The notes below the pieces were generated by a model. It saw only the letters and a list, made by a program, of their open reading frames with translations, was not told the origin of the DNA and searched no databases. Shown in pieces: positions 49,331-59,730 of a DNA stretch of 64,000 bases. Numbering within the stretch: the stretch's first letter is position 1; each line of letters opens with the position of its first letter. The translations under genes were made by a program, and so were the position numbers. The stretch spans positions 1,907,723-1,971,722 of the forward strand of contig NW_002060953.1 of the NCBI RefSeq assembly GCF_000150275.1. The letters are read 5' to 3'. Origin of the DNA: Trichoplax adhaerens. Lineage: Eukaryota > Placozoa > Uniplacotomia > Trichoplacea > Trichoplacidae.

Positions 49331-50818
49331 TTACTTGCGCTCCTTGAGAGATATCCATATTCCATTTTGGCTTTTCAAAACTCCACCTGGAATGTGCTTA
49401 AAGGTTGTCTGATTGGTAGCTATATCAAAACGTTGCAAGATTCTAGCCGCTACCGCTTTCACTTCTTGGAAGGCAAAATTTTGTCCAATACAGTTTCGAC
49501 TTCCTATAGCAAAGGGTATATAAACATAGGCATCTCGACTGTTAGAATTCTCAGGTGTAAAACGTAGTGGATCATAGGTCCATGGATCTTTCCACCATCT
49601 CGAATCATGATGATAGACGTAAGCTGGAACTTCAATATCCATTCCTTTAGGAAATTTGACTCCACCAACAGTCATACCTTCTGCTAACGTATATCCAAGA
49701 AGCGGAACTGTCGTATGCAATCGTTGTGATTCTTTAATACATAACGTTAAATAGGGTAGAGACGACAAGTCCTCCCATGCTATTTCAGTTCTGTCACCAA
49801 GAACGTTGTCTATCTCCTCTTGACATTTCTTTTGATAATCTGGATTACTCGCTAAACTATAGAGTAACCAGGATATTGATGTGGATGTTGTATCGTGTCC
49901 TGCAAATAAAAATGTTATCACTTCATCAGCCATCTCATCGAGTGTCATTCCTACACCATCGCTATCCTTGGCTGTGAGTAAAATATCTAGAAAGTCCAAG
50001 TGTTTCCTTTCTTCGTTAATGCCATCTTGATTTTCCAAATCAGCTTGACGTTCAAGTATAATTTCCTTAGCGAATTGTTTACAATAATGAACATTGGAGT
50101 AAAATTTTTTCCCCTCTGTAGTTAATTTATAAATCAACTTGCTGACATAGAGTGGATTTTGCGCTCTAGCTTCCACAAAGAGAGAGTTTTCGTGGCATGC
50201 TGTTAAGAATCGATGCCTAAAACCTTCTGCTTGCGGATTTAACTTTGTAGAGCAAGCACACTGTAAGATAATATCAAAAGTGCATAAGCTCATATCTTCT
50301 CGAACTTCGAAAGGTTTACTTTCTACAGCTAGTTTTGACCATTTATTCATTAAGATATCGATACATTCATTATAGACAACCAGATAGGTCTTCAAAATAT
50401 CAAAGTGAAATCCAGGTGTTAATAATTTTCGATTTCTTGACCACTGCTTTCCATTAGTGAATAAAAGTCCAGACCCAGTCCACTCCTTATAAATTCGTTG
50501 AACGACTGTTTCTTTCGTATTACATGGTTTGATAAATTTTTTGGCCACAAGAGGGCTGCTCAATACTAATGTAGGATTGGTAATACCATACCAAATAGGA
50601 AACATATTAGGATAAGCTTGGCACAATTTAGTAAGACCTTCTAGGTAATCTTCCAATGTGCCCACATCATCTAGATTTCCAAGTAGCCAGTGCGCTTTGG
50701 GGCCAGGAACCTTTCTTAGGGCTACCCATATGCGATTAGTTTCCATCAACCAAGGAAGGGTTGATTTTAGAAAAATGAGCGCCGTTGCTAAAATGATTGA
50801 TATTAAAATAATGTCCAT
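49331..50818 (-). CDS. Cytochrome P450, CYP4 clan, copy B (single exon)
   Basis: 495 residues. Landmarks are the membrane anchor (1-25), hinge KVPGP (36-40), C-helix W126-xxx-R130, I-helix AGHDTT (306-311), ExxR E363-R366, a PLRF segment (417-420) instead of the usual PERF, and heme loop PFAIGSRNCIG with Cys443. It aligns without gaps to copies C and D and is more diverged from them than they are from each other. It is the first of three head-to-tail genes spaced about 2.8 kb apart on the same strand. Its upstream DNA lacks the blocks shared by copies C and D. It is expected at the ER membrane with P450 reductase; the substrate is unknown. Confidence 0.96.
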   Translation of the reverse strand: MDIILISIILATALIFLKSTLPWLMETNRIWVALRKVPGPKAHWLLGNLDDVGTLEDYLEGLTKLCQAYPNMFPIWYGITNPTLVLSSPLVAKKFIKPCNTKETVVQRIYKEWTGSGLLFTNGKQWSRNRKLLTPGFHFDILKTYLVVYNECIDILMNKWSKLAVESKPFEVREDMSLCTFDIILQCACSTKLNPQAEGFRHRFLTACHENSLFVEARAQNPLYVSKLIYKLTTEGKKFYSNVHYCKQFAKEIILERQADLENQDGINEERKHLDFLDILLTAKDSDGVGMTLDEMADEVITFLFAGHDTTSTSISWLLYSLASNPDYQKKCQEEIDNVLGDRTEIAWEDLSSLPYLTLCIKESQRLHTTVPLLGYTLAEGMTVGGVKFPKGMDIEVPAYVYHHDSRWWKDPWTYDPLRFTPENSNSRDAYVYIPFAIGSRNCIGQNFAFQEVKAVAARILQRFDIATNQTTFKHIPGGVLKSQNGIWISLKERK

Positions 50819-53666
50819 AGTGGCTTAGTTCAACCTTGAAGGATGGCGTAAAGTGTAAAAGAATACAATTTTGTCAAGTAAATCAAAAATTTAGCACTCA
50901 TTAAAAAATAATCATGCCGGAGGATTAACTTAATAATGACTGTCGATAATGACAATCTCCTCTCGTATAATAGCGTTATTAATAATTATCACTCTGCAGC
51001 AGTTGCTAATTTTATATTGTTTTTATGCAGTTTTTCTATTGAATACGCAGGCTCGACTTACTATATAGTCTGTACATTAATATCTAATATTGCTGTGGCT
51101 AATATTGATTAAAGACAACAATGATATACTGCATATTTCGTTAAATATAGTAAGTCATAGTTAAGTGATCTTAACTACAGCAAGGTAGAAGTGATAGTCT
51201 GATAATATATTTCATTGGAATTGTCGATAGTATTAATTAATATCTACTTATGCTAAGACTAATAAAATATCAACACATCTCTTAGCCCGTATGAAATCTT
51301 GCTCTTATTTAAGCAAGAATAAGGAAGAAAAGGCGATATTTATAATTTTGATGATAATGTTAGACACTTAATATCGGAAGAGTTTAAGAACAGTTAATAA
51401 TTTAATATAAACATATACAACTACGGGTACAGTTAAGCGATTTCAAGCCAGTTTCTAACTGATTATAAGAATATCGTATATATGAAATTATCCAACATTA
51501 TAAATATTACTTTATTCAGACAAGAGAAAAATTTTATGGACATAGAATTCTTATGCATACTGAAAACGTTTCGGTAAAAGTTTTATTAACATCATGCTTA
51601 AATTTTGTTCGTAAATCACTTTCTATTGCTCATTATCGCTAGTTTCAATAAATCATATAAAGCTAATGGGACCGTATGGTATGTAACGTTGCTAGTTAGA
51701 TTAATGTTTGATTTTAGCTTAATATTGAACCAAATAACGTCGTTAGGATAAAATTTCCGTACAAAGATTAAAAGAGCCGTAAAATTCTGTGCTAAAGTAT
51801 TCTTCCAAAATATTATTGATATATATGAATAAGATAGAGCCAAGAAAAATCTGTTACGAAATAGCCTTTTCAAGAATGTGCCGGTACCACTAGATTTCTT
51901 ACACTAATTTAATGTGTTTATTAAGACATTTTTCAATTAAAGTATACATGTTGCTTATAATATTCTATTTTTAGTGATCTAATATTTAATGATCATGTAT
52001 TAGAGTTGCTTGCTCTTAGTAGAAAGCCAAATCGGTTACGACCACAAACACCTGTCGAATTTTATAATAAGAAACGTTAACATCAATTAATAATTTATTA
52101 TAATAAGGTAGAGGAGATAATTTATTGATACTTTAGTTTAGATTATTAATAAATTAATAAAAATTATTGGCATACATAGTTTACTGTAATTAAGGCTGCG
52201 TTCATTCGCTATCTATTACATCTAGTTTAATGATTTTGCAATCTTTTACTTCTATCTCGGCATTTGATTGTCATTTGTAGTACAAATATTAGCATACTGT
52301 ATATAATTTGGATACAGACACGGGCTATAGATGATGGCGGAGTGGGCGGGTTTAGAATAAATTCCCCCATTGAGATAAGTTTCTAACATTTGGCGATAAT
52401 AATTAGTACAAAAGCCTTCATAGAATAGGCCAAATTATTCTTTACTGTAATTGTCTTATAAAGAATAGTTTAAAGCTGTTGTGAAGACATTAGTGCCTTT
52501 GGGACTACTAATTGACTATCGTTTAATAGAAAAATGCTTTTCAAGATAAAGTTGCAACTCCAATCATCTATTTTAGTGTATGGCGGTAACAGTAGGTGGA
52601 GTAATGACTATTTCACTGAACTACTTCCGCTATTCTTTAGGCTAGTCCATATCAACGTTAACCTTTACCCTATATCGTACTGATTTCTTTATTCTCTAGG
52701 GTCATTTGCTTGCTATGGAGACAATTGTATAATATAACATGATTTATAATTAATCTTTTACCGGTCATGCCGTAAACTAAGTATATAATATAAATATTGA
52801 ATTCTTTTTCCGTTGCTAAGTAGGGGTGAACTTTTCTCCCATCTAAAATCTTTCTATCCATCGCCAAATTTATTAGCTGATAGAAAAAGTAGCTAGTAAA
52901 AATATTCCGCTTCTATCTTTGATTTGACAATCGAAATGCTTTATTGATCACTGAAAAATCCAGATTTAAAATAGGGTTGAACTGAAGACTTCTCAAGCTA
53001 TAAGAAGTAAAACTATAATGACTATGTCTAGATTTTGATGAAGATCGAATTGCATTACTTTATTCATGATTTCAGTTAATAAATTAAACATAGAAAATAT
53101 GGAGAAAACTTCCTATGAGCAAGACCGTCGTAAAAACAAAGTAATAATTATATAGAAATAAGAATGGAATCTTGAGCTGCACTAGCCACGCCAACGATTG
53201 ATTATAACCATAAAAAAAGTGAAAGTAAACCTTGTTCTAGTACAACCTTTAGAATTAGTAAAACGTAAAAATGTTATCAAGAAACGTGGATTACAGCAGT
53301 CATAGCCTATAGTTAATAAATGTCTTCCACATTAGCAATAAACACAAAAAGTGTTCTTTCTCAAGATTATATAAAAGAGTAAGCCTGCATAACTGAACCA
53401 TTACATAGGGTGAAGGGAGTAGCTATAACGCTATCTAAAGGAAACTATCCGGCTATTTCTAGCGAAAAGCCAGCATGTTACCAAGTCTAACTTTGATCTA
53501 TTAATGAATTGATATATATGGTAAAAAAATAAGAAATCACATAGTGATGGTGAGTGCTTGCAAAACGATTTACATTGAAAATCATTCAAAGCAACTTCTA
53601 AGGTGTGATAGGGCGCATTGCTTTTAGACAGAATGGTAGAGTGTCATCTAAACCAACCAAAGCAAT
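50819..53666. other. Intergenic between P450 copies B and C
   Basis: No coding region supported. Frames at 51616-51873 and 52670-52867 (both -) look like chance. Confidence 0.5.
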
Positions 53667-55154
53667 TTAACATCTCTCCTTCAGAGATATCCATATTCCA
53701 TCCTTGTTTTTTAAAACCAATGAAGGAATATGATGAAACGATGAGTTAGGTGTAAATAGCTCGAAACGCTGTAATATTTTAGCAGCTACTGATTTTAGTT
53801 CTTGCAAGGCAAAATTTTGTCCAATACAATTTCTAGCTCCGACCGCAAAAGGTATGAAAGCGTAGGGATCTCGACCTTTTGAGTTTTCTGCGGTAAATCG
53901 TTCTGGACTAAATTTCCACGGTTCTTCCCACCAATTTGGATCGTGATGAAAGACATAAGAAGGAAATTCAATATCCATGCCTTTAGGGAATGTATATCCT
54001 TCAACCGTCATTTCTTCGCCAAGTGTATATCCTAGAATGGGTACTGTTGGATGTAAACGTTGCGATTCTTTAATGCATAAGGTTAAGTACTTGAGCTGTG
54101 CTAAATCTTGCCATTCTAAATTTGTTCTACTTCCAAGTACGTTATCCACTTCTTCTCGACATTTCTTTTGACATTCAGGATTAGCAGCTAAGCTGTGCAA
54201 CAACCATGACAGGGAGGAAGATGTTGTATCGTGTCCTGCAAATAAAAAGGTTATGACTTGATAGACAATTTCATCAACAGTCATACCTACACCTTCGCTA
54301 TCTTGAGCAGTCAACATAATGTCGAGGAAATCAAGATGTTTTCTGTGTTCATTGACATTATCTTGATTTTCTAAAGCAGCTTTACGTTGAATTATAATCT
54401 CTTTAGCAAACTGTCTAGAATAAGCAACATTGGAGTAAAATTTCTTGCCACTAGAAGATAATCCATAGATAAAACTGCTAGCATAGAGTGGATTATACAA
54501 TCTGGCTTCAGTCAAGGTGGTATTTTCACGAGATGCAACTAAAAACGGATGCTTGGAGCCATGTGTTTGAGGATTTAACTGAGTTGAACAAGCACATTGC
54601 ACAATAATATCGAAAGCCAATAAGCACATATCTTCTAAAACTTCGAATGGTTTGCCGACTTCAGCAAGTTTGACCCATTTATCGATTAAAATATCGGTAC
54701 ATTCATTATAGACAACCATGTAAGGTTTCAAGACATCAAAATGAAATCCAGGCGTTAATAATTTCCTGTTTCTTGCCCACAGTTCTCCATTGGAATAGAG
54801 TAGCCCGGGTCCAGTCCATTCGCGGGTAAATCGATGGACTAATATCTCTTTAGTATTAGCAGATTTATTAAATTGTCGTGCTACAACGGGACTGCTAATC
54901 ATCAAGACCGGATTAGTGGGGCCATACCATAGCGGAAACATTTTAGGATATTTCTGGCACAAGTTAGTAACAGCACTAAGGTATTTTTCTAGCGAACCGA
55001 TTTCATCCAGATTTCCACTTAGCCAATTTGCTTTAGGGCCAGATACCTTTTTTAAAGCTGACCATATACGATTAACGCCCATCCATGTTGAAATGATGGT
55101 TTTAAGAAAAATACACCCGATAGCAATAATGATCGATAACACGATTGGCCCCAT
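53667..55154 (-). CDS. Cytochrome P450, CYP4 clan, copy C (single exon)
   Basis: 495 residues with an intact anchor (1-24). The hinge reads KVSGP, where the first conserved proline is Ser. Other landmarks are C-helix W126-R130 (WARNR), I-helix FAGHDTT (305-311), ExxR E363-R366, a canonical PERF (417-420) and heme loop PFAVGARNCIG with Cys443. It is the closest relative of copy D, with long identical stretches throughout the middle and C-terminal half, so the pair arose by a comparatively recent tandem duplication. The Pro-to-Ser change in the hinge may affect folding or ER insertion but does not break the gene. Confidence 0.96.
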   Translation of the reverse strand: MGPIVLSIIIAIGCIFLKTIISTWMGVNRIWSALKKVSGPKANWLSGNLDEIGSLEKYLSAVTNLCQKYPKMFPLWYGPTNPVLMISSPVVARQFNKSANTKEILVHRFTREWTGPGLLYSNGELWARNRKLLTPGFHFDVLKPYMVVYNECTDILIDKWVKLAEVGKPFEVLEDMCLLAFDIIVQCACSTQLNPQTHGSKHPFLVASRENTTLTEARLYNPLYASSFIYGLSSSGKKFYSNVAYSRQFAKEIIIQRKAALENQDNVNEHRKHLDFLDIMLTAQDSEGVGMTVDEIVYQVITFLFAGHDTTSSSLSWLLHSLAANPECQKKCREEVDNVLGSRTNLEWQDLAQLKYLTLCIKESQRLHPTVPILGYTLGEEMTVEGYTFPKGMDIEFPSYVFHHDPNWWEEPWKFSPERFTAENSKGRDPYAFIPFAVGARNCIGQNFALQELKSVAAKILQRFELFTPNSSFHHIPSLVLKNKDGIWISLKERC

Positions 55155-55390
55155 GGCTAATTAGTTTTATCTCTCTTCAATCCTCCACTTCTAAATGCAA
55201 ATCAAAGTTAGTCAGTCCAAAACTACACGTACGTCGTGAAAAAATGAACTATCAATCAAGCACTTTGTAAACGCTTATACTATGGCAGTCTGTTATGGCT
55301 AATTAATGATTTGCCGCTGTATTTATACTTTATTCTTATAGAGGCAACTCCTCTCTAAGTATGAACATACGGTTTCTAAGTATAAGTAGC
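55155..55390 (-). promoter_or_regulatory. Upstream block conserved with P450 copy D
   Basis: Blocks in the same order as upstream of copy D: TCTCTTCAATC within 35 bases of the ATG, GAAAAAATGAACTATC near 55238, ACGCTTAT and GGCAGTCTGTT near 55271-55293, and a CAAC(T)CCTCT / GAACATACG segment near 55350. The surrounding DNA is much less similar. It is a candidate promoter; the duplication may also simply be too recent to have erased it. Confidence 0.5.
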
Positions 55391-57972
55391 TTTATACTCA
55401 TAGAAAAGCGTAGACGCAAAGCCTCATTATTCCAGTAGGCCGCTGTTCTGTACACTGTATAAATATCGAGTACTCGATTTGGTGTCGTAATCTAGTTTTT
55501 ATAGTCTAACTGTTAACATTTCCTGCTGTATCCAGCACACGTCAGTAAATTATATGGAGATGCCTTTGAAAAGACCAGTTAAGAATATTCAAGATAGCGC
55601 ATACTACCTTATGTAGCATATTAATACTACTCTACTGCGTTGTGTTCAGGCTACTGTATGGCGAAAAAATTGCCATAGAATCCTTCTACAAGTTGTTACT
55701 CTGTAGGTACTACACTAATCATCAAGCAATTTTTCGATAGTAATAAAGACATACCGTTATTAAAGCCTACCGTATTTTCCAGCTCTTATCAATTTTGCTT
55801 TGGGTGCGCTTAAGCAAACCAATAGATCCAACCAAATGGTGAATAACGGACATATAGTAGTGTTGACATATGCAGTGATGAAGATAATGCTGCAATTTAT
55901 CCTAAGCAATTTCTCAATAGATGCAACTTCGTTGGCACTGCCTCCGCATTCATTGATATTCAAAAAAAGGTGGTATACACGTAGTTATACTCCTCCGTAA
56001 TTTAAACAAAGCTAGCGGGTTATATAAATAACATTATTCCAAAATTGCATACGAGGATGAAACTTAATCTAATAGAACGTGCAATATCGGAACCTGGATA
56101 ATAGTTCTGCTAGAAAGTAATAAGCATCGACTTGTTTAAAATGATCACTGACTGACTCAACCATATGTGATATGGAATTTAAATGTATGCAAATTTATAC
56201 TGAATTTAATATTATTTTTTAGTGCATATAATGATAAACGGAACTGTAGAAGCACAATTTGCTTCTCGATTCATACATATGGCGTATGATAATTTACTAA
56301 ATAGCAGATATGCGCTTTAATTGCTAGTGTTATTCTTATAATATATTCTTATAATATTCTATTTCATTTTAATGATCACTGATTGACTCAATCATACGAT
56401 TCAAATGTATATACATATTAATACTGTAGTTAATATTACTTTGTAGTGGTTTACTTATACTTATACATATTCAATCTCACTAAATAAATAGGTATATATA
56501 ATTATAAATGGAACTATAGAAGTACAATTCACTTCTCGGTTCATTTATATGGCGAATAATAATTTGCTAAATAGCTGATATGCTGCTTAAATCATCGGTG
56601 ATGATCATCTTAATGTAATTTATTTCGTTTTTACATAAACAAGCAATTACAAATTCAATACAAAATATAGAATTGCCAACCGAATGACATATCAGGAGGT
56701 AAGAGAAATCTCGACTTGCCAAATGTTACTACAAAATTATTTATGATACCCCAGTAATAAGCTAATAGCGTTCAAAGTAGAGACACTTATTTCCAGTAAA
56801 ATTAGATTTTATGAATAGTACTAAACATAAAGTATCACCATCAAGTGTTACACTAGCAATTTGTAGCATTCCTTCAGAGCACATCTATAGCATATCTATA
56901 TAATGACACGAAGAATAGAATGTAGATATAAAAGAAAAAATCGTTTCTGCGTTTTTGCATAGAACATATATTGCATATCACTAAAAGCGGTATGTCTTAC
57001 TAAACTATTGCAATAATCTACAGCAGGATAGAACAGTCGATGAAATCATGACGATGAAACTTTGTTGTTCTCCTATAATCTTTACCCTATTCAAAATCTA
57101 TTCTAACTTTTGCCATTGGCGTGATTAATCCCTTTATTAAATATGCTAATTCATATAAAATTAAGGCAACTATAAGTTGGATCGTCCACTCGTGATATTT
57201 CATATACTTGTGCACCCCATAGAATATTTCAGAATGCTCATATAGTACTACCAATATAGAGTTTACAGTGCTTTACCGGAGCATTTCTGAGTAGTTGTGT
57301 AGCTAAAGGGCTCAATTTTCGCTAAAGCAATTGATTGTTATGCAATTTAGGATAAGTCACAACGTTTAGCAGGTTGGGCCATATTCACGTAAAATGTTAT
57401 CGCTGATAGTTAATTACGACCATCATGCATACTAAACTTTCTTTCAATTAAAAGACCAAAAAATCCTGTAAAGTAACATTGAGGAACCTGCGTCCTTCTT
57501 GGTTTCAACGACAGAGTCTCTTTATTTATAATGAAAGATAAAATGATCTACGTTTTAAAATAAATTACGAGCAAAACGTTAGTGCAGCTATGTTGTGCAA
57601 AAGTGAATTTCCTCAATGAATTATGGCTACTTTACGTCTAAAAGCGCTACTTTAGTTGTATCTTCAACATTGAAATAGAAACAGAGGAATAATTTTAGTG
57701 AAGATAAGGTTTGTAAAGACAACACTTGTATGTCAAGGTTTAAACGCAATGACACATCAAGGGATTAGACTTTAACAAACCGATCAGATAGGAATAATAT
57801 TCTAATTCAATATTAATTAATGGTAAAAAAACCGCCTATTATAGAATCATTGTGGTTGTAAATAAAATGCAAAGACATCATCTTCTCCTTGGCAGGAAGT
57901 AGAATACAAGACTGTATTATATTATTTATGTTGCAGACTAATTAGCATTGACAGAAAGTGTATTGTCGAAAT
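55391..57972. other. Intergenic between P450 copies C and D
   Basis: No coding region is supported. It contains the two-copy repeat at 56140-56610. Overlapping frames on both strands at 55760-56000 look like chance. Confidence 0.5.
56140..56610. repeat. Two direct repeats of ~235 bp
   Basis: ATGATCACTGACTGACTCAA begins copies near 56140 and 56372. Later matched blocks are GGAACTGTAGAAGCACAATT, GCTTCTCGATTCAT and ATATGGCG, followed by AATTTGCTAAATAGC. The second copy has small insertions. Confidence 0.85.
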
Positions 57973-59460
57973 CTACCTGCGCTCTTTCAAAGATAGCCAT
58001 ATACCGCCCTTGTTTTTCAAAATGACTGAGGGAATGTGATGATACGATGTATCATTGGTGAATATCTCGAAGCGCTGTATTATTTTAGCAGAAACTGCTT
58101 TTAGTTCTTGCAAGGCAAAATTTTGCCCAATACAATTTCTAGCTCCAATTGCAAATGGAATGTAAGCATAGGGATCTCGACCTTTGGAGTTTTCCGCTGT
58201 AAATCGTTCTGGATTGAATTTATCGGGATCTTTATACCATTTTAGATCGTGATGAAAGACATAAGAAGGAAATTCAATATCCATACCTTTAGGGAATGTG
58301 TATCCTTCAACTGTGGTATCTTCTCCTAACGTATAAGCTAGTATCGGCACTGTCGTATGTAAACGTTGCGATTCTTTAATACATAGTGTCAAGTACTTGA
58401 GCTTGGCTAAATCTTCCCATACCAAATCTGTTCTACTTCCAAGCACGTTATCTACTTCTTCTCGACATTTCTTTTGACATTCAGGATTACAAGCTAAACT
58501 AAACATCAACCATGACAAGGAGGAAGATGTCGTATCGTGCCCTGCATATAAAAATGAGATTACTTGATAGACAATTTCATCAACACTCATGCCCACACCT
58601 TCGCTATCCTGAGCAGTCAGCATAATATCGAGGAAATCAAGATGTTTTCTGCTTTCATTGATATTGTCTTGATTTTCTAAAGCAGCTTTACGTTGAAGTA
58701 CAATTTCTTTAGCAAACTGTCTAGAGTAAGCGACATTAGAGTAAAATTTCTTGCCGCTCGAGGATAGTCCATATATAAAACTGTTAGAAAAGAGTGGATT
58801 ATATAGTCTAGCCTCAACCAACGCGGTATTTTCACGAGATGCAGCTAAAAATGGATGCTTGGAGCCGTGCGTTTGAGGATTTAACTGTGTTGAACACGCA
58901 CACTGTACAATAATATCGAAAGCCAATAGGCAAAAATCTTCTAAAACTTCAAATGGTTTACCTTGCTCGGCATGATTGACCCATTTCTCTAATAGAATAT
59001 CGGTACATTCGTTATAGACAATCATGTACGGTTTCAAGACATCAAAGTGAAATCCAGGTGTTAATAATTTTCGATTTCTTGCCCATAATTCTCCGTTCGA
59101 GTACAACAGCCCCGGTCCAGTCCATTCGCGAAGAAATCGATGTGCGTGTGTCTCTTTGGTATTAGCAGATTTGTTAAATTCTCGAGCGATAACAGGATCG
59201 CTAACCATTAAGACCGGATTGGTGGGGCCATACCATAACGGAAACATTTTAGGATATTGTTCACACAATTTCTTCACGCTAGGTAAATAGTCATCGATTG
59301 AACCGATGATATCTAGATTTCCATTCAGTAAATGGGCTTTAGGTCCAGGCACCTTCTTTAAAGCTGACCATATCCGATTTGAACTCAACCAAGCCGAGAG
59401 AACAAGCTTTAAAAGAATACACGAGACGGCAACAATGATAGACGGTACTAATAAGCTCAT
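57973..59460 (-). CDS. Cytochrome P450, CYP4 clan, copy D (single exon)
   Basis: 495 residues with an intact anchor, hinge KVPGP (36-40), C-helix WARNR (126-130), I-helix AGHDTT (306-311; the residue before Ala306 is Tyr rather than Phe), ExxR E363-R366, PERF (417-420) and heme loop PFAIGARNCIG with Cys443. It is gaplessly alignable to copy C and clearly its sister. It is the most 5' of the three distal genes as transcribed and is the nearest intact gene to the duplicated Apaf-1-like fragment. Confidence 0.96.
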   Translation of the reverse strand: MSLLVPSIIVAVSCILLKLVLSAWLSSNRIWSALKKVPGPKAHLLNGNLDIIGSIDDYLPSVKKLCEQYPKMFPLWYGPTNPVLMVSDPVIAREFNKSANTKETHAHRFLREWTGPGLLYSNGELWARNRKLLTPGFHFDVLKPYMIVYNECTDILLEKWVNHAEQGKPFEVLEDFCLLAFDIIVQCACSTQLNPQTHGSKHPFLAASRENTALVEARLYNPLFSNSFIYGLSSSGKKFYSNVAYSRQFAKEIVLQRKAALENQDNINESRKHLDFLDIMLTAQDSEGVGMSVDEIVYQVISFLYAGHDTTSSSLSWLMFSLACNPECQKKCREEVDNVLGSRTDLVWEDLAKLKYLTLCIKESQRLHTTVPILAYTLGEDTTVEGYTFPKGMDIEFPSYVFHHDLKWYKDPDKFNPERFTAENSKGRDPYAYIPFAIGARNCIGQNFALQELKAVSAKIIQRFEIFTNDTSYHHIPSVILKNKGGIWLSLKERR

Positions 59461-59464
59461 CGTG

Positions 59465-59730
59465 AAGAACTTTATTTCTCTTCAATCACCACCTTCCCAA
59501 AGCGTAAATAATTTCGGCCACTAAGTCAATAATTCACGTATATAGAGAAAAAATGAACTATCTGTGAAGCTACTCTTTGGCCGTTAGACAAGCAACTAGC
59601 ATGAAAAACGCTTATGATATAGGCAGTCTGTTCGAGCTCATTACTTTCTATCCAATTGATGTCTCTTCTTGGACAGACAATTCCTCTGTCAATACGAGCA
59701 TACGCTCTCTAATTAGTGATTAAAATACCT
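59465..59730 (-). promoter_or_regulatory. Upstream block conserved with P450 copy C
   Basis: Shares TCTCTTCAATC (near 59477), GAAAAAATGAACTATC (near 59547), ACGCTTAT plus GGCAGTCTGTT (near 59608-59632) and AATTCCTCTGTC / GAGCATACG (near 59690) with the copy C upstream region, at similar distances from the start codon. Confidence 0.5.

Noticed and set aside
53795-55164. Open frames overlapping P450 copy C in other frames and on the plus strand
   Set aside because: They are shadows of the P450 coding sequence.
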